NCBI GenBank assembly: GCA_023213395.1
Contig: CM041465.1
Location: 67,277,741 to 67,341,740, forward strand
Source of the DNA: Cycas panzhihuaensis
Lineage: Eukaryota > Cycadophyta
DNA: 64,000 nucleotides
Direction: 5' to 3'
The notes under the pieces: model-generated
Told to the model about the DNA's origin: nothing
Seen by the model: only the letters and a program-made list of their open reading frames with translations
The model's database searches: none
Made by a program: the position numbers and the translations under genes
Shown: one piece after another, positions 1 to 13,523 of the stretch
How the letters are laid out: each line of letters opens with the position of its first letter
How positions within the stretch are numbered: position 1 is the stretch's first letter

Positions 1-159
1 TATGAAGGACTTATAGGTTTGGTCAAAGCATTAGAAAATATTGTTGTTGTGGAGATACTCTAAAGATGCATATGGAAACACACTCTCCAAAAGGAAACAT
101 GAAACATGCCCTTTAGCAAATCTAGTTTGTCATGAAATTTCAAATTCACTCTAATAGTA
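1..159. other. Left edge, no gene seen; primer-site-like end
   Basis: I see no coding region here. The last part (about 136-159) resembles the sequence beside the primer site of the LTR at 4255: both have gaaat/aaaat, then ttcaaattc or ttgaattc, then cactctaata. This suggests that more of the same element family continues left of the window. Confidence 0.4.
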
Positions 160-635
160 TTTTAAATTATTTATAATAACTTATTCAGAATTGTGAAATC
201 ATATAGGATATTATATATTCACATGATTAATCAAATATATCATGAACATAATAAATGAAAAAGATAAAGGCATAATAGATAATAATACAAACATCATATA
301 TACATCATCTTTAGTGTGGAAAACCCATGAATGGGAAAAACAACCTCTAAATGTTTATGAGATACCATGTCAAGATGAATAATGATGAGTCATTCTATCC
401 TTAAAGGGATGAATATATGATTTGGTTTTGTTTACAATAAATATTGTCCTTATATATATGCATAATCTCATTATCAACTAATCATATCTTACTATTATAT
501 CAACCAATATGATCATGTGTATAGAACCTCTCACATCATCCAAAAATAACTTTAACCTATTAACCACTAATTAAATATTACTCATTGATATTCCTACATT
601 TCAACATTCTAACGCTTCAAGATTTAAATATTCCA
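160..635 (-). repeat. 3' LTR (minus) of the LARD-like element
   Basis: About 476 bp, closely similar to 4255-4743 and, inverted, to 62383-62831. On minus it begins tggaatattta and ends near ttaaaa. A conserved block near 310-400 (cccatgaatggg, then cctctaaatg, then gataccatg) occurs in all family LTRs seen here. Confidence 0.75.
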
Positions 636-651
636 ATACTTCCCCTTAATG
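636..651 (-). other. Polypurine tract of the LARD-like element
   Basis: Read on minus this is cattaaggggaagta directly before the LTR start, the expected place for plus-strand DNA priming. Confidence 0.65.
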
Positions 652-3600
652 TTTAATTCTAAACTTTTAAATGTCTTTATGTCTTCGACCTATATTTTAA
701 TCTTCATGTCTTCATATCTTCATACTAGATCACTCACTCATGTGTATCTTCATTTTACATGTATCACCTATAAATTAATCTATGAAACTTATCTTCATCA
801 TATGTGTCTCCAACAAGTAAATGTTGATAACAATGCATCATATCAACCTATAATCAAATATATAAAACTAACCACCTATGAAACCTATAAACCATCATCA
901 ATCAACCAATAAATAACCATAATTTCTGACTTTTAACTTATCATGATATATGAAGTTTTACTCCTCATTAACTTCATATCTTCACGCGTAAAGCTAAAGT
1001 AATCAACACTTTCAACTTTGTCAACTCAAAATCTTGTAAACCAAAATGATTATTAATGTTTATATAAAATAATAACCATTTATCAAAATGCATAGATAAC
1101 TGACCTTTGTAATCATTAGTTCTGTAAGAAGCGTTTCTTATACATGGTTTATTAGCATATGAAGTAAAATATCAAAACAACATTAGGTATTAGGCCAATA
1201 TGTTATACAAGAGTAACATCATTCTATCTTATATCTTGCATACAAGAAAACTTGTATGTGTTACCACCATTGATGTTTTTGCACACATCGTTTGTAGCTT
1301 TTGTTTAGCAAACAAATAATCTCACCAATAAACTAAACTAAACAACTATCTTTAGGAATAGGGCATACCACCTAGCCATGTCAAGCTAGTTATAATAAGG
1401 TAATATAAAGAATATGTTTCCATGCCTCTTATCATATAGGAAATGTCAAAGTTCTTATTGATAACAATATATTAACTATAATTATTAATAATTAAATTTT
1501 GGTATGCTAAGTTATAAATATATAAGACTTCTCCATGTCTCATAAACATATGGAAATAATTGAACAACTCAATAGCTAACTACAAACAATATACCCTTTA
1601 ATAACACCAATCAAGTGATGTAACTAAAAATCATTAATTCATATATATAGTTAACAAATTAGATGATCATATGCTCATTAAATCATTAAACGATGTTAAA
1701 TGTATTTTATTAATGATGTGCATGACTACATCAAAAGTGTTAATACTTAAGGGGAATCTTTAACATATCCAACACATATATATCCAATCAATATCAAACA
1801 GGTTCCCACTTTTTTTTCTTTTAACTTAGAATGTCATAAATAATCCTTGAATGTGTTTATTTTCAACCAAATTTAAATTTGTATTCATCATTAATCATCC
1901 ATTTATATCAACATAAACTCATAAGCCTTTGAAGTCTTCAAAAAATACCAAATCATCCTTCAAACTTCTCAAAATTTATAACTTTTAATATGTCAAAATT
2001 AATTTACTCAATTTTAGCCATTACAATCTTGTTCACACATGCTCCAAAATATGCTTTGTGACTAACTATTTTGACCATTTTTTAGTACTCTTTCTAATGA
2101 AACCAATGTACTAAATTTAGACTCTATACAAAAATATTATGATCAAAATACCATCAGTATTTAATACAAAAATGTTATAATCAAGATATTGTCAATATGT
2201 CATAAAAAAATTAAAACTTACTTTAATATTTAATTGTCCCCTTTTCCATTTAGGTTGTGGTTGCACTAAGACTCCATGTGACCATGTGATTTATCTAAGA
2301 GGCTTAAGTGGATCTAAAATCATATTTTAATCTAGTTCAATGCAATTCAAACATTGAAAAAAATAATTTCCATATACAAAACAAATTTGTTGATGTGCGA
2401 TTAGGGTTTCATGTATTTTTTGTATGTAGTGGGTAACTTAATGATTAAATCTAAACGTAGACATAAACTTATTGATCAAAATCAATGAAATAGGATCAAA
2501 TTTTGATTGTAGACTCTCCACAGTGATGAAGTGATGAATTAAAATAAAAAAAAATCTAACCATGGTAGTGGTGCAAGGTTGCATATTATTACTAAATGAA
2601 AAAAATAAATTAATATCACTCTAACCAATCAATTAGATGAATGAATAATTAAACATCCCATGATTTTATCCTCTTTCCCATTAGTCCTTTAATATGTAAT
2701 ATGATATAGTAGAGGATTCAATGATTATATAAGTAAAGATGAGGAGAAAATTTACAATTACTATATACCACTAAATTAAGACTAATCATCAATGAGAGGG
2801 TCACTTAATAATGATGTAAATATGAACAAGGCATAAAATTTAATGATAGTATATATCTCGATCATCATGTGGATCTAATAATGGTAAATTTCTCTATTTT
2901 CTCTTTTCTACGCAATTAAATATATGTCTTTACTGTCTGTATTTTTATTGAATAGGTAGAAATTGCATTAAACTATATTTTTCTATAAGTTTATTTAGTG
3001 ATTCTCTATGTACTCTTCAATTGTAAATGCTCATGCATTCAAACACCTCTACTAAGTAATAAAAAGTATTTGTTAAATTTTGCCTATATCATAAACTCTA
3101 AGAATTTATACATAGATTTGTTTCCACCAATCTATCATTTCTCATATATTTATTTTTGTCTCCACCCTATTTCATATATACATTTTCATCCATATGTTAT
3201 TGATCTCCATAAGTGATAGTGCATCATTGATAAATAAACTTATTAGGCCAATGGATTACATTTCTTCAAAAATTAACTTCACAAAATAGAATTTCATTTC
3301 ATAACATGACAATACCAATTTCTTAATAATGTTATAAGGTGAGACCCTCATATATGCTATAGTATAAAATTTTTGAATAGTATAAATCCTTAATATATCA
3401 CCATTAATCACCACAAGCCTTGAACCCATCATATTAAATACAAATCCTTAATCATATCTATCATACTAATTCCATAATATAATATATCTTCATATGTTGC
3501 TAAATTTTATCAAACATCAAACTCTAACATGCTTGTTAAAATAGATCTCACATAGATACCACATATGATAAAAAACTGATTTCATTATTTTTCAGATTAA

Positions 3601-4241
3601 GTCGTTATCATACCTTCAGGTCACTTACTAAATTACCTATAATGGTTCCTTGTTTACATATTACTCTACCACATATCAAATATTATAAGCATGTTGCCTA
3701 TATCACTTATATTAATGGAGTACTAGCCACTAGCTTCTCATCTTACTCTCATAGGATGATCAATCCTATTTAGATAATCTCTTATAGATGTACCATTAAG
3801 CACCTACATGTTTCATGAATATGGGAGTTTCACATGCATAATAAATATCCACAATAAGAAAATAAATGCATATTATATATCAGTATGATGTTCTTTATTC
3901 AATAGTGTATGGCTCTACTATGTGGCCCTCTTTAACTTCATCACACCACTTTATTGGTCATATCTCATCAATATAATTAGTTTTTAGATTTAAATCAACC
4001 TTTAATATTGGCTCTTGATATTGACTCATACTAGCTCTTATTGGGTCATGTTTAGTACTTGCTCTATCATTGTCAACCACTTCTACTTCTACTATATGAC
4101 TCTAATCAACACTCACTAGGACTTACTTTACCTATGATATAGGATCCTTCATAACTTTAACACTTTGATAGTTCACTCTAACTCTAAACTTCATCTCTAA
4201 TATTTACCTTAGCTCTAATATCATATTAGAAAATTTGAATT
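652..4241 (-). other. Non-coding interior of the LARD-like element
   Basis: No ORF with retroelement motifs on either strand; the short ORFs at 649-912 and 2998-3216 look like chance. Sub-blocks are conserved with the interior of the plus-strand relative at 60440-62365, notably near 1240-1560 and 652-900. Confidence 0.6.
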
Positions 4242-4254
4242 CACTCTAATACCA
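4242..4254 (-). other. Primer-binding site (initiator Met tRNA), minus strand
   Basis: On minus it reads tggtattagagtg immediately after the LTR end, one or two changes from the usual initiator-Met complement tggtatcagagc. A second similar motif (gatattagagct on minus) lies about 30 bp further in. Confidence 0.65.
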
Positions 4255-4743
4255 TGTTAAATTATTTCTATCAACTTATGTAAAACTATGAAATCAGGTA
4301 GGATATAATATAATCACATGATTAATCAAGTATATCATGAACATAATAAATGAAAAAAGTAAGGGAATAAGAGAGAATAATACAAATATCATATGTATAT
4401 ATTATTTAATGTTTGAAATCTATGAATAGGAAAAAATACCTCTAAATGTACATGAGATCTCATATTGAGAAGAATAATTAATAATTCTTATGGTGAATCA
4501 TCCTATCTTTATAAGAAGGAATAGGTGATTTGATTTTATTTACAATAAATATTTCCCTTGTATAGATGTATAACCTTATCATTGATTAATCATATTTTAT
4601 CATTATATCAACCAATATAATCATGCATGAGGGACCTTTCATATTGTCTAATGATAACTTTAACCTGTTGACCACTAATTAAATATTACTCATTCATATT
4701 CATGATTTTCAATATTATAATACTCAAATACTTAAATATTCCA
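4255..4743 (-). repeat. 5' LTR (minus) of the LARD-like element
   Basis: About 489 bp, starts tgttaaatt on plus and ends with aatattcca, similar throughout to 160-635. The flank to its right has no purine tract, so this is the outer end of the element. Confidence 0.75.
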
Positions 4744-6049
4744 ATAGGTTGTATATTGAAGTTGAGATAAGTGAACTATGCCCATAGTTCTATGTTGCTC
4801 AAAACTTTAATTTCCTTATCGATTCCATGTTTTTGAAGCTCAAAATTCTAGAATTATATTAAAAACTTTAACAAATGCTCCTTAAGAAAAATTTAGGTTA
4901 TTTTTATTTCGTAGAAATATTTTCTTAATATTTTAACCTAAAAAGCATGCTTTTAGTCATGTTTCCAATTGAAAATTTCTATGGGTATGGCTTACAAAGA
5001 AGGAGACCTCTCATAATAAACACCCTTATTAATAAGTATTAAAGGAAGTTATAAAATTAAAAATATTATTAATTTAATTGTTGTAATAATTACACCATAT
5101 TTTTTAATGCATGCATATATATTTTTATTTTGGTATGCATAATGTAATATATTTTACATATACGTATTTTTAATATATATGTTTTGAAACTCTAATCATT
5201 TCTGGTCTTTTTTTACTTTTTTGTTTCCTTAAATTTAATTCTTTTTTAAAATTTAGTTCCATAATTTTGGAAACATAACCCTATCTATACATAAACCAAA
5301 ATAACCTCCACATATTAAATTGGCCTCTCCCACACAAAATAAAATAAAAAGAGGATGAGAATAACACTTTAGCAAGGGCCTCCTTAAGGTGTTGAAAATT
5401 ATAACTTGAGTTTTACCAAGGACTAACACAAGTTTCCTATCATCATGATAAAAGTTTCTTGTCATCATCATCATAGTAAGCTGATAAAAGTTTTATACTT
5501 TAAATGGAACCATCTACCCACAAGGTAACCTCTCCACTTCACTACTCTTATTAATCAATATAAGACCTAATATTATAAGAGAGAGATAGAATTCTTATTT
5601 AACCTTATTGGTGATATGAACCTCTGTGGAAAAGCACATGCCATATGAATCCATCTGAATGTTGTATCATATGAGATCACCATAGTCAAGATAATGCTTT
5701 GTGAAAAACTTGAAGCATGAAGCCTTTCCAAAAAATGATGTCATAGAAGTGAGTTAAAGCCGTTTTGAAAATATGTGAAATAATAGTATATTTTCAAATG
5801 AACGCTTTTTATTTCTCTTATTTTATTTATATAGAAGAAATGTCTATATTTATTATCACTTGAATAATAGAGAGTGCATATCAAAATCTATGATACAACT
5901 AACCCAACAAAATAAGAAATGAGGCTACTAGTTCCTCTCTCTATATAAAGGAATGCCAAATGAAAAGTCTAATAATAGACCTATAAACCACCAAAATTAA
6001 TAAGTCAACTAAAAGAAGTAGGAGTCTTATAGTCCCCTTGCTTATATAT
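4744..6049. other. No recognisable feature
   Basis: AT-rich sequence with many stops in every frame. The small minus ORF at 5253-5474 has no motif I recognise. Part of it may be the 3' untranslated tail of the LINE remnant that ends near 6050. Confidence 0.4.
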
Positions 6050-8470
6050 CCACTCTTACATTAGCCAAGTAATATGCATGTGTATTAAATGCTCTAAGCA
6101 CATGCATGAGTTGTATATCATAGAAATAAAAAAATGGCAAAGCAGACTAATTGAGAAGTACCTTAATAATAACTTATGATGGCATTCATTGGCCATCAAT
6201 GAAATTAGTCACTAGAAGAGAATCTCTCACCACCTACATATGAGAAATACCATGATCTTTGGTAACCATGTCCTCGAATTGAGTCATGAAACTTTGTATT
6301 TTTAGTAGTAACATGACCTAAATCCTATGAGAACTCTTCTATCACTAACCCTGCTCATTGATGATAACTCCTTCTCTTACTTTTCTTAGATTTCCCTTAG
6401 AGGCCCCATTAAAGTAGAATCATAAATAACCCTCTAGAATTAAAGGAGGACAAAGGTTTGACTTTTTTTTCTTTTTAACTTGAAGGGTGGTGAGATTTGA
6501 TTGGAATAAAAATGAGCTACATAAAATCTCTCTCATGATATGTAAGCTTGCTAATGTTTAAGATCAATAGATCTAAAGTTTTGGTTGTTAATATAAAGAG
6601 TACCACATATTTTTTCTAGCATTTGGAGGGAGAAATGGACCTATATTAGAGTAAACTTCCATTCCTAACAAGACAAATCTTTAAGGGAACAAATCTTGAT
6701 AACAAATACCAAAGATATTTCAATGCTAGCTTTCCCTTTAAAGAATGTGGATATTTATTTACCCATCCTTCCATAAGCCATGTAAACGTTGTAGTTATAA
6801 AGGCATTAAAAATTCTACCCTTAATACATAAATGGCTTTCTTCCATACCTATTGGGTATATTGGAAAGCTATAAAAAGATGTTATATATGCTCCATATCA
6901 CACTTGCAAAGTGAACACCAAATGGTCCCATGATTCCCCTCTTAATTAGATTTTCTATAATAAGAACAACTTCACATTACAACAACTAGAACAAGGTATG
7001 TATTTTAGCAAATGGTATGGTATTAACCCAAAGGTTTCCATTTTTATTTAGAGGCAATTACCACTCTTTCTTCTTGCTTAAATAACCTAAGATAATATGC
7101 ATGCACATTATACTCCTTTATACTAGAAAGGCTTCCTTAAATAGCAATGTCCTTCTAATTTATAAGGATTATTTTGGTGGATCAAATATATTAAGCAAAT
7201 AAGAATAGTCCTAATAAAGGTAAGAATCTAGTTACTACCATTGCATAGTAGGTTTTAACTTCCATATTAATAAATATGGATTCTCCCTAATATCTTTAGA
7301 GAAGAAGAAATCAGAAACCTATAATATACCTTAGCTTTGCGACCATTACCAAATGTTGGATAATTGATTACCATTTCGTAGTGATGATATTCCATGAACA
7401 ACATCCATCTAAAAATTATCTCTACTTACATTACTAAGCCTCAATGAGTAGGCTTCTTTAAAGGAGGCCATTATATCACACATATGTAGATAAGTATTTG
7501 ACCCTTTTCTACCCTTGGATTTCTTTAAGAGAATTCAATGAATATGATCTCCATCTAAATACTTGGTAGTGGAGTAATACTACCATATATAATCTTGATC
7601 TAGAATGAAATGCCATAACAAATTAGCTCCATATGATTTAGAAAACAAAGAAAGTCTTCAAACTCTTAATACCCCCATGGAGTTAGGACTATATATTTTC
7701 TTTGGCGAAAGTAAATGAAGTTTCTTACTTTCCCCTTCTTATGCTTCTTTCTAAATAGAATCTTGTAAAATTTACTCTAATTTACCAAGTATCCCATTAG
7801 GAAGACATAAAATAGACATTAAATATAAAAGAATTATAGACAAAACTAAGAAGATAAGTTACAATCTACTAACCAATAAAAGCCACCTATGAGTCCATTT
7901 GATTAAGCTTTGATTAATACGGTCTATAATCAAAGCTTGCTCATGATTCAAAGTATTTCTTGGCCCAATTAACATTCTTAAATAATGGAAAAAAATTGGG
8001 GTCTCCATTTTTTAATCCAAAGACTTAACAAAGATTCTATGAATTCTTTTAAGAGTAATTATAGGTAATAAACATGGATTTATATGCATTCATGTTTACT
8101 CCTATTCTAAGGTAAAATATATTTAAAATTTCATCGATTTTCTTTTCCTCTTAGATGGATGCACATTCTAATAATAACATATCATAAAAGAAATATAAGT
8201 GAGAGAGACAAACTTTATTGGGAGAGATTGAGATCTCCTAGATACTTCCTAACTACTATGAAAGAAATCATATGACAATTCATTCACCAAAACTGAGTGT
8301 GAGCTAGTGTTAATTCACACACTTACCCATTGAGCTTATTATATAGAAAACCCTAATTTATCCAAAACTTAAAGAAGGAAATTATTGATAATTGCCTTTA
8401 CACCATCCAAAATTTCCTTACACTCAATAAAGACAATGGTAAACCATGTTCAAGGCTAATGTAAGGGTAA
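6050..8470 (-). pseudogene. Decayed plant LINE (L1-like): RT C-terminus, zinc-binding region, RNase H
   Basis: Read on minus from 8470 downwards, broken frames show blocks typical of plant non-LTR retrotransposon ORF2. Near 8200-8360 there is a KLGF block and a VLVNE...S stretch, like the part of the RT domain before the RQGDPLSP motif. Near 7760-7870 is LYLMSILCLPNGILGKLE, matching the conserved segment after the RT palm. About 6880-7000 resembles the zf-RVT region. 6050-6430 resembles an RNase H-like domain (FNGASKGN, then RDSLLVTNF). The catalytic RT motif and an endonuclease domain were not found. Many stops and frameshifts make it non-functional. In family terms it would have copied itself by target-primed reverse transcription. 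The family call is fairly sure; the limits are approximate. Confidence 0.65.
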
Positions 8471-10833
8471 TGGCAATAGTGGGGGTTATAAACCCATTAC
8501 TTCTATAAAGGACATTTTTCTTTCATAAAATAGTGTAAACGTATATATCTTTTATGTTTAATTTTTTTTTTTTTTAATTTGCATGGATTAACTAAATGAT
8601 GAAATGGATGGTAATATGCCCAAGATATTAAAGTTGTAAGATGATAAAAGTAACTAGACCATTTGTGCCAAATCAATCACTTATTGACTCATAATTTTTT
8701 AGACCCAAGGACCTTACAAAGAAGAATATAAAACCAAATGACCAATTGAATGGACCAATACTATTCATCATCCTCTCAACCATCTATTTTATAAAATAAG
8801 AAGAATAAAATAGTGATAAAGAGTAGAAGGTTTATATTGATTTCACAAAGATGTCTAAGCATACTACCCATGTTAAGAAATTTAGACTATGATAGAAACA
8901 TCAAGATACAACAACTACCTAAGATTAATAAAAGCACCGCTAAACTACCTTTGACCTTCTTAACTCATCAATTAATCCAACTAAATCACTACATCAATTG
9001 AACAATTATGGTATCATACTGGTAGAATTATAGAAAATGAAATGACTCCATTATATATTTACCTTAAGAAGCATATAATACCATTGTATTAAGAAACATA
9101 TGCATTCATCAACTAGTTGCTAAAGTATATTTTCCAAATGCCTAATAAATTTGTATATTAAATTATATCATAATTCCCCATATACCATCACTACATGGAG
9201 CTAAATAAGTGTCTAATACATTAAGATATATGAAGGTGACCAATCTACATAAGATTACATAAGGTAGTACAACCATGAAAGTCAAGTGTAAACTAATAAC
9301 CTTGTGTAGATAACAAGTTTATAAAGAAATATTTTAGAAGCATTGTTAGCTAGAAATTCTTATCACAAACTAGTAGCAAGTTGAGAAGATGTGATCTAAC
9401 ACTTCATAGTTTCTACCTAGTCTATATTTCCATTATTGTTTGGGTTCTTTCCAAAATGTAAGATTCATAGTTAGTTTTATTAAAATAATATGCGAACCTC
9501 ATAGGTTGAATATATCATTAGAGTCTAGAGGGTGAGGAGGGCAAATAAGACTAAATAAAGGTAAATGTAAAAGAGAACAATCAAGAAAATAAATAAAAGG
9601 TAAAGGGAAGAATAACTGATTAAGCTAGGAGAAGTCTCTCTTTCTCTTGATATCTTTAGATTATGCACCATCTAGTTCCATGGGTGTTTTAGCTCTTAGG
9701 TGTGCCATGATTGTAAGGTCTCATATACTCCTCTAAGGTGACAACCGTTATAATACAAATTATGTAGTTGTGTGACATGTTATTTAAGGCTTAAAAATGG
9801 CATTCCTAGGACCTTAATCTAAGGCTTGGTTGGAGTATACATCTATATGCATAATAAACTTTTGCTTATATAGAATCCACTTATTATAAGTCGCTCAATA
9901 AAGGCCATTAATTATAGCCCCATAAGTTGATACTAGTTTACTAGATTTGATTTCATCATACTCTCATATAATGTATTAATCAAGTGATAGAATTCCTCTC
10001 TAAGATTTACAAAACACACTATCATTATTAAAATCAAGTAAGCTTATAAGAGGCCTACTCTCTTAACTTGTTTGTTATACTAACTCCACCTTATACTTCA
10101 TCTCCATGATTAATGTGAATCAAAAGTATAAATATGAAAAATTAAGCAAAACTATGGTTATCAGTAGACCTACTTATTATGAAATAGGATTGTATAGTGT
10201 ATAATAATTATGAAACATGACTATATAGGATGAGATTTCTTTCATTTATCCCCTCTTTCAAGGTAGGAAATTTGCTAGTTAAACTTCCCCTTTACTAGAG
10301 ACCCACACTTCCTTATATTTATCTTATAATATACTCACACCTAAGTTAATATGAAGTAATCTCTAGCTAATGATTCATATATACTCATACCTCTATCATT
10401 TTTCTATTTCTATTCATTACTCTCCTTGATTTAATGCCAATTTCGATCCAATTTAATGTCCTACAATGGATCTTATTCTTCACTCACCTCCCATGAGGGA
10501 AATGATGATAAGGAGTAGAGGGAAATAATACCTACTTAGATGTGTGGTTGTAAGCCCACTACTTCTATATTTTACAAACTAATATTGTATTAATTAATAG
10601 ATTATGTCATCTTATAATGCATCTATACTTTATGCATAATATTGAATAGGTGGTGATGACTAAGACTAGTTTCCACATGTTGGTCATCATACTAAATTCA
10701 CCTCTTCCTTCATTTCACCTTCATTATTTCCTTAATTAACCCCACCTCTCATTTGATAAGTTAGTCATCATTTTTTTAATCCTTTTATATAGAATTAGAA
10801 TTAGTTGTAGCGTAACCAATTATTTAAAGTAAT
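8471..10833. other. No recognisable gene; T tract at about 8560-8577
   Basis: No motif-bearing ORF on either strand. A run of about 15 T lies near 8563-8577. The short ORF at 8813-9001 is not supported. The stretch could hold older, unrecognisable transposon sequence, including the missing upstream part of the LINE. Confidence 0.35.
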
Positions 10834-11141
10834 TGGAATATTAATTTTTACCAATATCGATGTAATGTTTAATTAGTAAGCCAAGGTTATCATTAATCGA
10901 TATTGAAATATAATTTTATAATGATGAAGTTATACATCTATATAAGGATAATATTTTTTATTATTAAAAGTAGATCACCTAATTTTCCTTACGAGGATAA
11001 GATGACTTACCATGTGGTTCATTGATTACTCTTCTTAATATGAACTCTTATAGATATTTGGAGGTAGTTTTTCATATTCATGGGTTTTTTACATTAAACA
11101 TGGTATATATAAAGTGTATGCATTACAACTCTTATGGACTT
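10834..11141 (+). repeat. 5' LTR, left part, of the outer LARD-like element
   Basis: Aligns with the first about 310 bp of the LTR at 62383: shared accaatatc, ggataagatgactt/ggataggatgactc, ccatgtggttcattgatta. It stops abruptly at the left end of the giant element. Confidence 0.75.
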
Positions 11142-13506
11142 TGGTTGTTTGGGAATTAGTCTGGGCTAAGTACCTCTCAATAACTTTATGTTTCTTCTAT
11201 TTCTAATGAAAATCAAGAGATACATCAATCTATAGGAACCCTAAAATCAACTTTGTCCAAATTCTAAAAGAAGTCTCCACTTGGTTGTGCTGTATGGTTG
11301 GAAATGATGAAAGACAAAAAGCTAGGATATGTGAATGAAACTTGGTAAAGGAATATACTAGCATGCATAATCAAGTAAAGGAGATCTAAGTTCATAGCTA
11401 CATTAGCAATGTGTTTGTTTTATTTTCTTATTTTTCATTATTCCTTCCCTTATATTTTTCAACATCTTACGTTTAATCAGACAAGGGAAAGGATAAAATA
11501 AAGAACAATTTAATCATACACATGCAAAAAGCAATAAAGACAGACTTATAAAGCTAAGGAAAATCACTCTTCAAACTAAACAAATAAATAAGAAATCATA
11601 TAGACTCCTTTTTTTCAATGGAAATCTTGTTAGTAAATAAAAGAAACTAATTTGAAATCTTTAAACAAACTTCTATTTCAAATGAAAAGATATAAGAAAC
11701 AAACTTTTTTAAAGGAAATCTTTCATACTTACCCAAACAATAAAGGTTGAAGGAGTATGAAGTTCCTATACTTCTTCTTCTTGCATGTATAATCTTTGAT
11801 GAATTTTATAGTTTTTCAAGCATAGAATAAATCTAGATGAAAGAAATGAACTATAAAATTTAATATAAAAATTATAAACTTAACATGTAACCTCAAAGTC
11901 CACTTGAATAACACATGGAAAATGACATATAATGTGTATATTCACCATGTAAGCAAGAACCTAATTCATAGATCTTATTAAGAAGTTAGATTAGGAACAT
12001 AGAAAGATTTTACCATTGATTCAATAACATATAACTATGAAATTATTGAATTGATTCTATTTCTTATAAAATAAAAGAGTAAACAAGAGGCATATAAAGT
12101 TTATTCCCTTTACTCTTTTTCTAATTATACATCTTCTAGACGAAGAAGAAGGAAATAAGTAAATAATGAAGGAAAATGAATTACATAATCTAAAAATCCT
12201 TAATGTATGCAACCATTTATGCGCCTTAGCATAGTAATCTTTATCTTATTGACCAATCTTTCACTAAATTTTCCTTTTAATATAGGCAAAAAAAGGAGAA
12301 ATTTGTGATTAAACCACCAAAACTAGAACCAAATTAAAAGAGATGAGACAAAGAAATCTTAGAAATCTTGATTGCTATGGAGAATAAAAGGGAGAAGTAT
12401 GAAATACGATGAAGAGGTAGATTACTCTTCTCTATAGTAAACCCCTATGAACACCATAAGGGCCTAACCTTTTAGCCAAGATTAATTTAAGGAAAATCAA
12501 GGAACAACAAGAACTAGACCCAAGATTAAGAAGATGACATAAAAAAGGCACAATATAATAAGAAACTATTCAAAAATAATAAGAAAAAGTGATTAAAAAG
12601 TATTACCAAACTTGTAATAAGAGAGTTGGTACTCAAATAAAGGCTTTGTAGAGGATAAACATCTCAACAAATCTTAGAAAATAGAGTTAAACAATAGCAC
12701 TAGTTATATCTCCAAGTATTTTTCTTCTTAATTCTCTATTTTTCCACTTCTCTTCTCTCTTTTCTTTAAAGATGCAACCACAAAAGTCATAATAATTCAC
12801 TCTCTAATCAAATCTCTAAGGTTTCATGGGCTTTTGGGCAAGAAAGAAGGAGTTACCATGAAATCTATGCAAGAGCATGTGAAAAACAAAGAAAAAATAG
12901 TATATTTGACTAAAAGAATAACATATATAGCAATAAAAAATATATAATTTTCTACATAAAATGTGATTAGTTATGTTCTATGTAGAATGAAAAATATAAC
13001 TTTTTATATAAAACACGATCGGTCAAACTTTTGAAAATATTAAAAAAGTGATGGTAAAAGCTAAAAAAATTGATAAATAAAGTTTAAAAACTTAGAGTAA
13101 TGTAAAAAATTGAAGTAAAATAACTTTATCAAAGACAAAGAGTAGCCTAAAAAAAAGTGATAAATTAAGCATAAGCTTAAAAAATATTAAAAATTGTTAG
13201 CCATAGTATGAGAGCAAGAGGAAAGGATAGAAGCAAGGAGTACTTTAAAAGTAAAAGGTGAATCAGAATGGCTTAGGGAAAGATTTTGATGCTAGAGTTT
13301 TATTCATCGGCACATGGGAGATATAATAATACATTCATCATCATCTAAACATCAATCATCATCAATATTTGCATTTCCATTAACCAAAACCACATCAAAT
13401 TTAATTAAAAGTATAATATAATATTCTAAACACTAAATATAATCTCATTTACTAAGCAAATACATCAATGATCAAGTAAATCAATCAACTAAATTTTGGT
13501 GAAATA
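11142..13506 (-). repeat. 3' LTR (copy A) of the giant element, uninterrupted
   Basis: About 2365 bp from tggttgtttgg to tttggtgaaata. It aligns with 22886-23523 plus 30267-30802 and with 37626-39662 plus 60012-60310. It is the only copy without an insertion, so it shows the ancestral empty sites for the minus-strand copia (caagg at 13234-13238) and the Ty3 element (actag at 12709-12713). Confidence 0.75.
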
Positions 13507-13523
13507 TTTACCCTCTTGACACC
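13507..13523 (-). other. Polypurine tract of the giant element
   Basis: On minus this reads ggtgtcaagagggtaaa immediately before the LTR start, the expected position and composition for a polypurine tract. Confidence 0.5.

Larger units (their letters stand above)
160..4743 (-). mobile_element. LARD-like non-coding LTR retrotransposon, minus strand
   Basis: Two related LTRs (160-635 and 4255-4743) flank about 3.6 kb without recognisable protein. Orientation is read from an initiator-Met primer site lying inside the right LTR and a purine tract (on minus) lying inside the left LTR. It is the same family as the plus-strand element at 10834/60423-62831: LTRs and parts of the interior match in inverted orientation, for example 1340-1560 against 61480-61720 and 652-900 against 62110-62340. 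No gag or pol was found, so it would depend on proteins from another element. Clean target duplications were not found, and the left LTR also has a primer-site-like sequence outside it, so this may be part of an LTR-interior-LTR array. Confidence is good for the family and fair for the exact limits. Confidence 0.7.

Noticed and set aside
649-912. 87-codon plus ORF
   Set aside because: Opposite a purine-rich conserved block next to a polypurine tract; no domain and no counterpart in the relative at 62110-62340.
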